Below the pieces are notes generated by a model. That model was given only the letters and a program-made list of their open reading frames with translations, had not been told where the DNA came from and searched no databases. The translations under genes and the position numbers were made by a program. This document shows, piece by piece, positions 11,309 to 23,788 of a stretch of DNA of 64,000 nt; the first letter of the stretch is position 1, and the number at the start of each line of letters is the position of its first letter. The DNA comes from Carnegiea gigantea (lineage: Eukaryota; Streptophyta; Magnoliopsida; Caryophyllales; Cactaceae), in the NCBI GenBank assembly GCA_029747015.1, contig JAKOGI010000001.1:3279001-3343000 (forward strand), read 5' to 3'.

Positions 11309-12800
11309 CCTTCCTTCTTGCAGCCCCCTAATTCAACTGAAAGCAGCTCAAGTTGCACAGAATGTTCCCTGAAGCACCCATCAGTCTTGTTATGCAAATT
11401 GCAAGGGCTACTTAGTATTACGAGCCAACAAAAAAATATCTGAGATTTGTCTCAAAGTCTCCAGCAATAGGGTTTTCTGTATAGCAATTTCGGCATCAGT
11501 TTGTTATGAACTTTGCCATTTCCTGGTGAGATTTGATTTTCCGTTGTTTTTCTTTTGCTTTTTGCTAGATGAGACATAGGATCATCAGCAGCATTTGGTT
11601 AGTGAACAGTTCACTAGTAACTGAACATTGATGATCTGGACCCAACTTGTTAGAGGTTGACTGTGGACAGATCCCGGAATTATTATTGGCCCAGAAACCA
11701 AACGTCACCTTATTGTCGTCTTGCTGTGTCATGCTTTCTTTCAGTTCTCGCCTAAAGACGGCGGAGCTTGAGCCAACATTATATGAGCTCTGGCGCCTTT
11801 GGTTCCATTTTCCAGCTTGAGCGCGTCAAGATCTTGAGTTGCAGGTCTGTCTGAAGATTTTTAATGCCTTCAGTAGCATCAGTACTAACCCCTAAAGCAT
11901 ATGGTTAGTTCTATTTCATGTTTCTGATTTCTTTTGAGTTCAGATGTCTCCATGTGTCTGGCTAGTTCCTTGGATCCCTAGATATGAATATAGTGACCAT
12001 TAGTAGAATTTAAGTTTATATCCACCTCTGACAAGAAACTAGGGTAATGAATTTCTCATCTGAGTTTTTGAGATTGAAAGCGTAGTAAATTTTCCTGTTT
12101 CTTTTTTCAAATTTAAATTTGAGCTAGATATTATTAAATATCGAATTTTGTTCGGTATTTTGTGTTTAATGCTTTCACGTTAGAATGTGTTTGAAATGAT
12201 TTCATCTTAATCAAATGCTGTTTGAAGATTTTTTAGGAATCTTAGAACCGATCTCTCTGCTTACTCCAATGTTTCCAAGGGTAAGACTGCCTGCATGTAT
12301 AACTGAGCATACCTCACAAGAGGTGAACCTACACCGGGAGTGGTAATATGACCTAAAACAAATTGGCATTGGGCAGGATAGTTCGTCCAAATGTTTTGCT
12401 TCCTGCTAAGTGATCCAACCGTAGTCAGCAGTTACAGCATGCTTCAAAGGGCACTGAAAGGTGGAGCACAATTGAAAGGCCCTTCCAAACGCCAAAGTCA
12501 AACACGTCAAAGAAACCAAACCAGGAGAAAATAAAAACAAAGGAAGACCTTTCGTTGTTTTGGGGGCATATTTTTACACTTTCAGGGGACTCCGCCTGAA
12601 GTACAAGCTAATATAATGCTCATCACAAACGCTTCCAAAGAAATGCCTGTCACTTGCTTTTCACATCATATATAGATCCCACAAACAGGGAAAGTAAGGG
12701 AATAATAGGGAAACGAGGTGTCAAGTCCTCAAGAATCAGCGCCCCACATGCTAGCACGCTTTAATCACAAAGATAGGAAGTCCCCACAAACATCAAATTC
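11309..12800. other. TGD5 3' region and convergent spacer
   Basis: The first few hundred bases should hold the TGD5-like 3' UTR. No further exon is seen up to the probable 3' end of the minus-strand syntaxin-like gene. The two genes converge tail to tail. Confidence 0.5.
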
Positions 12801-13193
12801 AATAAATTAAAGAAGGATGAATAATTACACTATTGGAGGGGAGAAGAAGAAGAAGAAACAAGGGGCCAATTACTTCAAACAAAGAATGAGAAGAAAAGTT
12901 AAGAGGGGATGCATTCAACTCTTGCGATACCAAGAAGTACATCTTGAACTCGAAATACAGACTTATAAATTCAGTATCGCCATATATACCAGGTATCACA
13001 AATGGTTGCCCTTCCTGGTAGCCCTATTGAAGTTCGCAAAAGAAAATGGAGCATTACTCCCATCGTGCTGATTGATACCAAAACTAGCAGAGGTGGACAA
13101 GAAATGAAGGAACAATTCTGGTCATTGTACAAATTCACGGTCAGGATCAATAGTGTGTTGGAATTTACATACAATCTTGCCTGAAGCCCAACG
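12800..13193 (-). other. Probable 3' UTR of the syntaxin-like gene
   Basis: This follows the TAG at 13196-13194 directly. It is more mixed in base composition than the intron and has no coding frame in continuation. Its extent is a guess; the 3' end could lie anywhere from about 12.6 to 12.9 kb. Confidence 0.4.
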
Positions 13194-16100
13194 CTAGATT
13201 GCACGTAATATGAACAAGACTGCAGGAGAAAACATTACACAAATTAATAAAGTTGAGTCAACAGTGCATAGTCTCATGCATCTAGCATTCTGTCTCATGT
13301 CAATAGCATTCACTTGCAGACATAAAAATATCATCCTCCTAAGGAGATGAACAAACTGACAAGATGCATAAGAGCTTAAAAAATCGATCTACGATGGCAA
13401 AAGAATCATTCGGGTTGGGTTCTAGGCAGGATGACTTTCTAAGCAGAGTTTGTTTCAAATGGATGGAATTTCAGGCAGGCTATCACTCATGTCAAGTTAA
13501 TGCAGGAAGGTCATTTTTAGATCAATTGGACAATAGGTCAGGCTTTGGTTTTGTAGAGCATCATTTTCAGTTCCGATTAACTTCATGCCTACCAGGGTGT
13601 TAGTCCAACAAGTCTCTAGAAAATCCAAGCAATATTGATCAGTGATATTACTGGTTAGGTCAGTTCAGGTTCAGGTTAAGCACAGATTACCATATAATAC
13701 CAATTAAGTTGTTTGCATCATTCAGTTTGGGTGGGTGGGTACAAGTATATTTTTCCAAGCCAACTTATCTATTTAGGTTAGGACTGAGATGCCTACAACC
13801 CCTAAGTAGAATGGGAGAAAAATTCCATGCCTAAATCATCTGAAAGTGTTGATGAGCATTGCATAGCTACACAGTCTAAGTACGGCAATGCAAAGTTATT
13901 ATAGGCTGCTGTAGCATCACTGCATCAGGAGCTTTGCAAATGTTGTTGGACTTGTATATAAAGAATGAGATCTGATAGCAGATCTTTGGATCCCAAGGCA
14001 TTGCATTCAAGACATGTTGCAAAGAGCGAACAAAGCAGGCCGCAGGGATTCATCTATCACAGGAGGAAGAACCTTACATCCAAAAGCCCCAGAGGTGATC
14101 TGCAGAAACCCCTTGGGAAGAGACTAATCTTCACGACACTACTTCCCTTAAACCCATTTTCATCCTCTGGCAGCTATAGCAAACAAATTACCATTCATTT
14201 CATAGGCTGAATAAATAGGGAATGACAAGTAAAAATGCCCTGTACACCAATTGCATGGAGGAACGTCAACCTTCTTTTTTTTTTTTTTTTTCCAATGAGG
14301 AAATTAATGGAGGAATCTGAACCATTAAATCATTTTCAAGTTTCCTTTCCCACTAGACTGAAGGACATCCACCAATAAAACAGCAAGGCCCAACGTTCAC
14401 CCCAACGTACAGGGTTTGGGGGGTCCAGATATATAGGCGATGTTTCCCTACAAGTAGACTGGTTGTTTTCAAAAAGATGGCCTTTTCCAAACGACCCACA
14501 GCAGGAAAAATGAAGTAAAACTTTCCCAGGACCTTTCTAGGTTAAAAAAGTTTTGGTGAAATCAGCAAAGCACTTATGAACACAAGGAGATAATGCCCCC
14601 CCACCCCCCGCCCCACCAAAAATAAAAAGGGTCGTGATTTAATAATGAAACATTAACAACAAAGTGCTGTTCACCCATTATGGATCCCATTATATATATA
14701 TTGGCAACATCATATAGACTGGCAAAGTGGCAATTAATGCCACAACAGCAGCAACACCCATTATGGATCCCTTTTATGCAAGGTATATGGAGATCCTCAT
14801 AACCCCCCAAGCAGTTATGAATGCCCCATGAAAAGAAAAAAAGAGCAGACAAAAGGGCCTAGATATCTAAATGCCTCACTAAATTACTTATGAAAGGGAC
14901 ACTAAAATGCCTAGTTCTTCCTTCTTCCTCTTCCTCTTCTACAGTCCAAAATGTCAATTCTGACATTCTTTCACATTTCCTAACTGAAGCCTTTCATCAG
15001 TCCGAACCATCTGAGCCTCGTTTCCTGCATGTTATCCGCTCTATAGACCATTCACACCTTGTTTCTTATTAGTTATCTCTTCATTCCTTATTCAATTGAA
15101 TACGGCCATACAGCCAGCATATTATCCTTAGTTTTGCTACCATCATCCTTGGGACTTGTGCTTTCTTAATCTGCTGACACTGCAGGATACAAGATTAGTC
15201 TAATCACCATGTTGTAAAATTTTCCTACAACTTACTACGAAACTTCTCCCCAGTCGTCACACAACACTCTAGAAACACTTTTACATTGCCACCTCTCCAG
15301 TCTTATATGATAGCTAAAGTTATCATCAATCTCCCCTTCACCTTGTATGATCACCCTAATAGACCAGTAAGAATTTTGCACGGATGATAGTGAAACATCT
15401 GATAATTCATTTACGAAATGCTCTCTGTATATCTCCTCTGGATCCCTATAGTCACTAGCATACAGATAATCAGCACATGGTGGCGTGAATCATTGGACTC
15501 AGATTTCAGATACTGCTGCCATAAGTCCGCCAAAGAGTCTAAATTGTGATGTTGACTGGCAGAGGGTGTATCGTTTGGTAAGAGGGGCAGCAGAAATTTT
15601 CAGTAGCCGCTACTAGTTTCGAAAAGTTAATCTGGAAGATAGCGCAAGCTGCATGGAGCAGATGCTTGAACTCCCCTTGTCAGCGTCTTCGGAATTCAAC
15701 TATTAAACATTATGTATTCAACTGAAGCTGGTATTGCCAACTGAATGCTCATGTGTCTTAGGCTCACTAGAAGTATCTGCAGTAAGCCCTGAATGCATCG
15801 TCTTAGGAATGCTTTATTGCAAACTGTTCCATAGTAATGTGTATATACTTCAGCGCAGCATTTTCAGGGAGCACCTCATGTACCTCAAGCTCACTAGAAA
15901 TAAACAATCAAAATCTCACCGAGGTGCTCATTAAAAATGTCTCAACCAAAATGTGTTGTAATTGTTTATTCTAAACAGCATTCAATAATCAAAATCTGGA
16001 ACATAAAATGATCCACTGAGGAGTATTCTCGTAAGCTTGCTGGTGGTTCCTCATAGAAAAAGCCTTTTCACTTTTTCCCGAGAAACATTTGTAAATGTAC

Positions 16101-19100
16101 ATTGCTGGTGATTAGTCGGTCAATATTATCACTTGAGAATTGAGAAGGAAGAATGGGTTGACATTCTTCTTGTTCATTGGTAATGGATCTCTTCACTTTG
16201 CTTTGGCATTTGTGTGTATCCTTGATGGGGGATAGCATGGTCGACCATTGCATGTCAAGGATGTGTTGGTAGGAGGAGGATGAAGATAAGGTGAGTACAG
16301 GAGTATGGAAGATGATTCCTTTGGCTGCTGGGAAACTATGTGGAAGGAAAGAAATCAGCTAATTTGTAACGGCAAATATGGCCTATCAAGAATCCAGGCT
16401 TTTTCTCCCTCGATACTTTTGTATACTTGAAGCCAAGTGCTTCGTTATGGAAGAAATTTGAATTATTGATTTTGTCAGTAATATGATAAATGAAAGCTTG
16501 TGGGCATATTTTTTGGCAAGTATCCCATTTGTGCATGGGTGACATCCTTTGGAATCACCTTAACACAATTTTTGATTACTCATTAAAAAAGAAAAAAAGG
16601 TCATACAAATGTGGAGAAAAGGGTCATAAAGACAAATGATGCCCTCATTGTGATCTCATATTCCAAGTGGATGATAAATGGTCCTATTCAAGGATTCAGA
16701 ATGTGATTTCGGTCACAATTGCCCTTACAATCACGATGCCGTAGAATCGCTCAAATGTGGGAATTGCGCTGCATTAGCATGTCGTAATTGTCGTAGGGCG
16801 AAAACATGGTTCACTCAACTTCAAAACCTTTATGACGCAACCATCTTCGTCCTGAAACGGCCATATTTTGAAATGATGGTCCTCCTAATAAAACTACGTC
16901 AGTTTTTGAGGATGACAATGGTTCTAAAGTTGATTAACAAAAAGACCATGTGGAGAATGTTCTGTCTTGCGTCCTATTGGCTCTGTTCTAGCTTCTCATG
17001 CCTATTCCCTCTATACCATCAAGTGGCAACATCAACAATGAAGTTGTGCATGCAATGGTTTATTGTAGAGCTTCCTTGAAATGGGTGTCTTCTAGGTAGA
17101 TTCGGGATCTCTATGCCTTACAATAATGAGCTTGAAACACAGGTTCTCACTTATGGATATCATCACCATGAATTTGTGGCTGCTAAGTTCTAGATTCCTT
17201 TCTCCATGAACGGCATACCATGCTTGACCTTATGCCACGCTAAACAACTCGATGTGTGTGATGTCTGGAAGCCACATGTTTGCATGCATGATGTTCATTA
17301 TATCCAAAGAGTAATACTATATCTATCACCATGGTTCCTCAATCATCTCTTTCAAACCCAAAGCCAAATGCCACATTGACCTTACGTCCTAAAAGGATAT
17401 AAATCTTCCAGTGTCTTGCCTATCATTTCTTCTCCTCATTCTCCTTCATCGCCAAAGCATTGCCTCCACCAAGCACAAGCATTTATATAACTAATTTTCA
17501 AAAGCATTTCTAAACCCAATCGAACCTTAAAACATTCAATCTTCGTCATTACATTTATGATGAAAATTGTAAGTCACTTCGACTGCTGATTCTGCGTGGC
17601 CACGGGTTAAATTTAGGTGCTCCTAGGCGGACCAAAAGCATAGCAAACCCAAGTACCCAATGTAATAAACTAATGACTTTATGGCTCATCTAACATAGAC
17701 GTGCTTGTGTACCAATATAGCTAACTTCCTATGACCCTGCAAATCAATTACACAATCCTAAGGGAGTTTCATAACACATAATGTCTTTGCTAGTTTAATC
17801 TTTATCTCCATCTTCCTATCATCGAAAGCAAAAAGCATGCAAATAAGTCTCTGTACAGCATACATGCCAAAATACCCTTAGCTTAATGACATCTTATTAC
17901 CTCTAGCTGGGAGGTCTAAAGCTTAAGTCTTGCAACACACAGTTCCTCCAAATGGAGAAATGCTGCTGATCAACACATTGGGCTTAAACTTAGCCCAGAT
18001 CTCTTCCCTCCTCCCCCTTGCCACTAGGCCAATGTACCTCGCCTCACTAGTCAACTTAAGCCCATGAGACACATTACATGTACCTGCACGCCCACCCACC
18101 CACCGGAGGGGTCAGAGGATAAAAAGAACAAAATACACATGCACTACATATGAAAATTCTACTACATCTGTCATATCACATCCAGCATCTAAATGACACA
18201 GTTACAATTAAGATCTAGCATTAAAAATGTGACTATCATATGAAATTCTTACACTTTCCCATATAGAGTCCTGGACAATGGCCCCCCAATGATGGCAACC
18301 AGACATTTTGCTACTAAAGAAAGTGAATCAAGCATATGACATGGGGCATCACCACATAAATTTTGAAATCTTTGACATTTTATTTAGCAACAACGCAGTT
18401 GAATAACAAAAATAATACAGTAAGGTGGACTCACCTATGAAGAAAAGCAGAAGAGCAGACCAAAATGTAAGTTGAATGGGACGACTATATCGCACTTGAT
18501 ACTGAGATCTTTGCAGCAATCTCTGAACAGCTCCATACCAACCATTTAGCTCTTTATTATCACAGCACTCATCACCAGCGTCTAAACAGCTCTTACTTTT
18601 CTCATAGCATGTGGCCATTCCCTTTATAGACAACCAAAAGTTAAAATTAGTTGCTAATATCTGAGATAGAAGAATGCACAAGCAAATCTAAAAGCTTTAC
18701 CCTGCTCAATTCTTGAGACCTTAACAACGCAACATCATCTTCTTGCTGCTTGTCCGCAGCCTTCCATTTCCTGAACCCGTTTTTCGGCAACTTCAATTTG
18801 GAGGCAGACTCCACAGAGCTTATAAAGCCCGAGTAACTTGGCACTCTACGGGGAGGAGGTTCAGTTGATCCACTGGAAGAATCATGAGTAACTTTGTCAT
18901 CGGTGACTACAATATTCCAGGAGCCAATGTCAGCACTAGCACTGGCGGTTCTGCGGTGGCTGGCTGACTTCACGTCTTTCCCTTCCATTAAATGCAGCCC
19001 TGCTGCATATGAAGAGTTCTTCAAAAAGCTAGGCGTGAGTTCCAGACTCCTTTCACATGGATTAGCATGTCCATGCTCACTATCAACCACTCTGATGTCC

Positions 19101-19941
19101 AACTTATCAGAAGCAACAGTTGCTCCAGAGAGGAACAATGCAAGCTCATCCCGTTCCCCTTCATCTAGACGCACCCATTGGGTGGAAGTTGTTCCATCTG
19201 AAGCTGCTGATTCCTGCAATGAATTCTCAACAAGGGAAACTTTTTCCTCCATTGCAAGAATAAATTGGCTGTGGCGGTCTCTAGCTTCATCTCCGGCGCC
19301 TTTCTTGTAACTTGATCTCACAGCTCGTTCAAACTCCTCTAACTATATCAGCAAGGCCCAAAATTAAGTCCAGAATAACTGACTCAAATGAATAACTAAT
19401 ACCCTACTCTAGCAACAACCAAAACCCAAGGTATTCCACCACTAGAAAAGGGTCTGGAGGGCCAAAATGTACACACCGTTACCCACCATAAGTAGATAGG
19501 CTGTTTTCAGCATACCCATCAGGCACAATTGCATACATATAACATATCGCACATTATTCTCAAAACCTAGAAATTGATGCGGATGCAGAGAGAAGAGAGA
19601 AATACCTGCCATTTGGTTGTGCCGAGAGCCGTGCGTAGATCCCGGCGAAGTTCATCCGCATTCCATCCACCAGAAGCATCCTTTGATACATGAAGCCATG
19701 TTCTATACGTTGATTCCATTCTACACAAAAAGCAAAAACAAAGATTATCAATTAATAAAGGGTAAATGAAGAAACCCTTTGTAAGACTTCCAATCTCCTC
19801 AACAAAAATTAAGAACAACAGCTGAGAAATTTCCATTAATCCAGTCAATTGAGAAATTGGGTACCTGTCGGCAGATTCTTGAACCTCCTCAGCCGCTGAG
19901 AAAAAGGGGTCCTTCTCCCATCGATCAAAATGCATCGCCAT
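13194..19941 (-). CDS. Syntaxin-6 N-domain, tail-anchored SNARE-like protein
   Basis: Proposed exons are 19941-19865, 19720-19606, 19342-18701, 18621-18435 and 13219-13194, giving 348 aa. Residues about 5-105 (from MAMHFDRWEKDPFFSAAEEV through LEEFERAVRSSY) form the three-helix syntaxin-6/SYP61-type N-terminal domain that binds trafficking partners at the TGN. A Ser-rich middle follows. The C-terminus is PIQLTFWSALLLFFIVLFILRAI, a hydrophobic tail anchor ending at the stop. I see no heptad SNARE motif between the N domain and the tail, unlike true Qc-SNAREs. It resembles Arabidopsis At1g27700 (syntaxin/t-SNARE family). The last exon (TGCAG|TCTTGTTC) is 5.2 kb away and was chosen because it completes the membrane helix. 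A nearer acceptor at 18313, with a stop at 18249, also keeps the frame but gives a polar tail. First four exons are firm; the fifth is likely. Confidence 0.8.
13220..18434. other. 5.2-kb intron 4 of the syntaxin-like gene
   Basis: The donor CATAG|GTGAGT is strong. The intron contains a T20 run near 14273-14292, a G/C-rich homopolymer patch near 14595, a repeated ACCCATTATGGATCCC string (about 14675 and 14757) and a zinc-finger-like relic near 16.6-17.4 kb. No intact gene is seen on either strand. Confidence 0.55.
16596..17480 (+). pseudogene. Decayed zinc-finger-like coding relic
   Basis: One frame from 16601 reads SYKCGEKGHKDK, then a stop, then CPHCDLIF. Another frame from 16678 reads FKDSECDFGHNCPYNHDAVE, then LKCGNCAALACRNCR. 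The Cys/His spacings (CPHC, C-x5-C-x3-H, C-x2-C-x6-C-x2-C) look like zinc-binding modules, but the reading frame shifts and several stops follow. It lies in an intron on the opposite strand from its host gene. I cannot name the parent; a CCCH or zinc-knuckle gene or a transposon protein are possible. Confidence 0.3.
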
Positions 19942-20533
19942 TGAATTGCTCTATATCTTTCTCAATCCAATAATTAATAACTTTGGGAAATGGTTCACAC
20001 AGAATCCAAACGCAAGATCCCAACTGGGAAAACTGGGAATTTGGAAGTAGAAAATCTAGGATGCGGCGGATGGATAGATTGTTGCCTGATCATGAATCAA
20101 AAAAGAAAAAAATTGGAGATAAAACAGAGAGCACAGAAAGGGGTTTGAGGAAGGCGTAGATCTCAAGTCCCAGCAGTAATAATTGGTTGATTTGTGGGTA
20201 GTTGTCATTGTAACCAACGGGTTCCCTGGAGTGGTCAGAACCGGCATACGTAGACTCACTGGAGGAGGGGTCGGCTGGTTGACGCTGGGTCCGATTGAAT
20301 CCGCACGAGTACGAGAGGGGAGAAAGGGGGAGGGAGAAAAACACTTGGATAGTAATTCTATAGTGTATATTCATGTACTTAGTTATATACATATTTATAT
20401 AAGAAAGTACGTATTGTATTTTACAAATTTTTAGATATAAATATATATATTTTAGTATAATACACACCTTCTTATATAGGTGTGTATATAATTAGATACA
20501 TGAGTATGCACCATAAAATTTTTGACACTCGGA
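19942..20533. other. 5' region of the syntaxin-like gene
   Basis: Upstream of the minus-strand ATG. The stretch to about 20340 is mixed in composition and probably holds leader and promoter; from 20340 it turns into AT-rich DNA with ATATAT tracts. No other gene is seen. Confidence 0.4.
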
Positions 20534-20785
20534 TTGAGCTGGTAAAAATTCGAGTTCGGCTTAAATTTGGATCGAATAAATTAGACAATGTTAAAATTCG
20601 GATAACAAATTGATGTTCAATACTCAATTTTTTCAGGTTGGACAATTTAAATAAGGCTAAATTCAGGTCAAAATCGGGTTCAAACAATAGAAATATATAA
20701 AATAGTATGTCTGAATTCAAAATTCGGACGAAAAATTCATAAACTTACCCATTTTTCCGAGTCGGACAACTTTTTGCCAGCTCTA
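20534..20785. mobile_element. Short hAT-like MITE
   Basis: Ends read TTGAGCTGGTAAAAATTCG on the left and, on the other strand, TAGAGCTGGCAAAAAGTTG on the right. The inside is rich in GGTTCGGG/AATTCGG-type text common in plant hAT relics. Possible 8-bp flanks CACTCGGA and CACTTACA match at only 5 of 8 positions. Confidence 0.4.
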
Positions 20786-20989
20786 CACTTACACATATAA
20801 CTATATAAGAAGGTTTTTTCTTTTTTTGGGGGGCTTTTCTAAGAGTATTGGATCAAAATAGTCACTAAATTATACAAAACAATCACAACTGTCATGTCAT
20901 TAAGCTATTTTTGAGTTAGCACATATCATTTTATTATTTATAAAATTTTAAAATATCATTGTCGTTGAATTTAATCAATAGCAGGTAGT

Positions 20990-21612
20990 TGCGGGTGAAA
21001 ACGAGAGAAGTTAACTTGATGAAAAACTAGAATGCTTGGCTCGACAGAAGCTCAAGTAAGTTGAGGCTCAAGCTCGTTATTCAAATTAGCGAAACCGAGC
21101 CTAAATGAGTTTAGGTCGGTAGGCTCGTAAGGAGGGAAGAAAATAATATGTGTTAAGTTTGGCTCACAGTGAAATTTCAAAAACTAAATCATATGTGATT
21201 GATAAAATCATGTACCTACTTCTTCTTCTTTTTTCGCTGCAAGAACCACCTCGTTTATTTAATCACCCTTCTACCCATTTCACTTGCAATGGCACAACAG
21301 CACAAGCATATGTTGGACTCATTAATTTTCAATCTTGATTCATCATTATGCTTAAATTAAAAAAAAAAAAATTTCATTTAAGGTTTACATTCGATTTTGA
21401 TCTTTAAATGAAACAAGAAATAGTAAGAAAATAGTAAAATTGTACTCGTTAAGACATATAAGAGCATTCTAAGTTCAGGTAAGTCAAACCTCAAGTATAA
21501 ATTTTCAAGCTCCGTAGCTTACAAGTCGAGCGAAGCTCATAAAATTGTTCGTGAGTCAGGCCTTGAGCATGCCAAGCTTGGACTCAATTCGGCTCATTTT
21601 TATCCTAACAGT
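20990..21612. mobile_element. Degenerate hAT-like element
   Basis: The left part contains GGTGAAAACGAGAGAAG and GAGGCTCAAGCTCG. The right end, complemented, reads GGATAAAAATGAGCCGAAT. Repeated GGCTCGAGCTC-like text near both ends in opposite orientation resembles a well-known class of plant non-autonomous hAT elements. Exact limits and the target duplication are uncertain. Confidence 0.35.
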
Positions 21613-23788
21613 AGGTTTTTATTTAGAGGTATTAGACTTTAATAATCTCAACTTCGAAAAATGTTAGGCGAAAACAATTTCACTTTGTAAATTGAACACC
21701 GGTATATTTATCTTTATCCCTGATTATTTTTGGGCACAGCCAACGAGTGAATTGAACTTGAACCTGACAGAGCGATGTAAAGACTAAAGAGGATAACCGC
21801 TGTAATTGTAATCCTGCCTAGTTGGGTCCATGTCCGCCCAGTCTACTTCCATTAACCGTTAAGCAGTTGCGTTACTTGCCTCCTGGAGCCCAATCAGCCC
21901 ACCACCCTCACTCCCTCGCTGCCGCAGCCGGCAGGTTCTCCGGTGAGGCCGTCGCCCCTTCAGTTTTCCGGCGACGTTATTGACTTGGCAAACTACGGTA
22001 TGCATATAGCTGATAGCTTCCATTGTTTATTTTCTTTTCAATTATTTTTCCCAAATTCGGTGGGAGGTTTTCTACCAATTGATTATGTCTGACTGTCTGA
22101 GTTACCCTTACGATATTTGGGGGTTTTGTGGGGATTTACTTTTGCATTATGTGATATGGAAATGGCTGTTGTTCTTTGGTCGCCATTAATTGCAGTTGAA
22201 ATTTCGCGTTTGTTTGATTGGATTGCATTTCGTTTAATTTATGCACATCTCTGTTTGTTCTTTTTCGATATTGCGTAGTAACTGATGAAGGCTATCGGGT
22301 ATTTTGATGTGTTGATCTTTGCTGATCATATATTGACTTCTGACAGCGAGATTTAGGTGGAGATAGATATTGGCCAAGAACATGTGATCCCCTGATTGAG
22401 TTCACATGGAAAACTGGAAGAAGATCTGGTGTTCTGTTTCATGAGTGGATGATTTGAGTGTAGAGTACAATGATGTGAGTGAACCAAAACTTTGTCAGTT
22501 AGCTGGTGCATCCTTTAATTAATCTTCGTTTGTCGGTCTTGAGTGTGGCTCCTTCAATCCATCTTTGGTTCTTTAATAGGCCTATTGCATGCATGACCCG
22601 TGTAGGAGAATGTAGCTGTTATCAACTCATCATCTATGGTTCTCACAAGGGGTTCCCGTCTTTTCACTTTGTCTATCTAAATTAGAAGTAAATCTGGCAG
22701 AGGAACAAGAATGCAATGGTTTTCAAAGGATTCGCAAATGAGGAAAATAAGTCATTTGCTTCAAGTTCTAGTCGGTTTAAGTTTCAAGTCAGGTCATATT
22801 TGGGTTGGTGGAATTTCATGTCTAGATTTGTGGTTGGGTTAATTTTGGGGGAAGGAGGTGTTAGTGTTTGAATTGATTCATGTCGGGGTTGGTTCATTTT
22901 GGTGAGCATCAAGTTTCGGTCTATTATTGGTTTTTTCAATTAGTTTGTTTGAGACTATTAAAAAATATTGGTAAAAATCATTAATGTCGAATCAGCTTCA
23001 GCTTGGTTCAAGTTAAAATTTTGCCACTCTATTTTTGGGCTGGAGTTTGAGTCAGGTCAATTTGAGATTTGGATTGTAAAAGGTTGTTTTGTCTTTTTTC
23101 TCAGGTAAAGTATTCGGGTTATTGAGTTTGGGTAACTGGTTATAGGTCTGTTTCGCCAAGTCAAGTCCAATGTGCTGTGTGGATCAGGGATCATAAAAGA
23201 AATTTAGAGACATTGATGGACTTAGATTGGTGCTTATTTGTCATTTGTAGCGTATTTTAATGTGAGGTGTGTTCAACCCATTTGTCTTTGTTGCCAATGT
23301 GTGGACAAATATAACCCATGATACTTTCTTTTCATCATATACACGCTACATCTTCATTTGATGAAATATCAGTATGCTTATAGATGTTGAAATTAAGGAA
23401 GGAGCTTAAGCTGTGTCTATCTAGCTTAAAGACAAAATAAAGACAGCCGGAAACCCACCAGGGCCCCGGGGGGGGGGCACTAACAGGGATCCAAGGAACA
23501 GAGAGATCCACTGCATCACCGGCCTGTGTTGATCTTGTCTAAGCGGTCGCTAGCAGGGAGTACATATTTTATTTAAGATCACCATACTTCTATATGCTTC
23601 TTTTTTGGGTTTGTTTTTGAAGAAGGGGCAAAGTTTCTACCTCTTCAATTTCATCTCTTGCTTCTTGGAGTGTCATATCTTTCTTCTTAGAGGTATGAGC
23701 CTTTATCACTTATGGATAAGAAGATGCACCATCTATGCATCACGATTAGTAAGACCTGGTAGAGCTGGTTCATCATATTGCACCGTGC
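21613..23788. other. Spacer with possible untranslated exons at 21.85-22.46 kb
   Basis: A GC-richer island at about 21870-22000 ends in AACTACG|GTATGC, a usable splice donor. A possible second exon follows TTCTGACAG at about 22345. Neither holds a meaningful reading frame, so this could be the start of a noncoding transcript or the truncated 5' end of a lost gene. The rest to 23.6 kb is unremarkable, with a C/G-rich homopolymer patch near 23464. Confidence 0.3.

Noticed and set aside
18249..18313. Proximal last exon for the syntaxin-like gene
   Set aside because: It keeps the frame, but its tail (AKCLVAIIGGPLSRTLYGKV) breaks the membrane helix; the distal exon 13219-13194 completes it. Kept as a possible alternative splice.
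18894..19310. 138-codon frame on the plus strand
   Set aside because: Antisense to exon 3 of the syntaxin-like gene; no domain and the sense frame fits a known family with splice sites.
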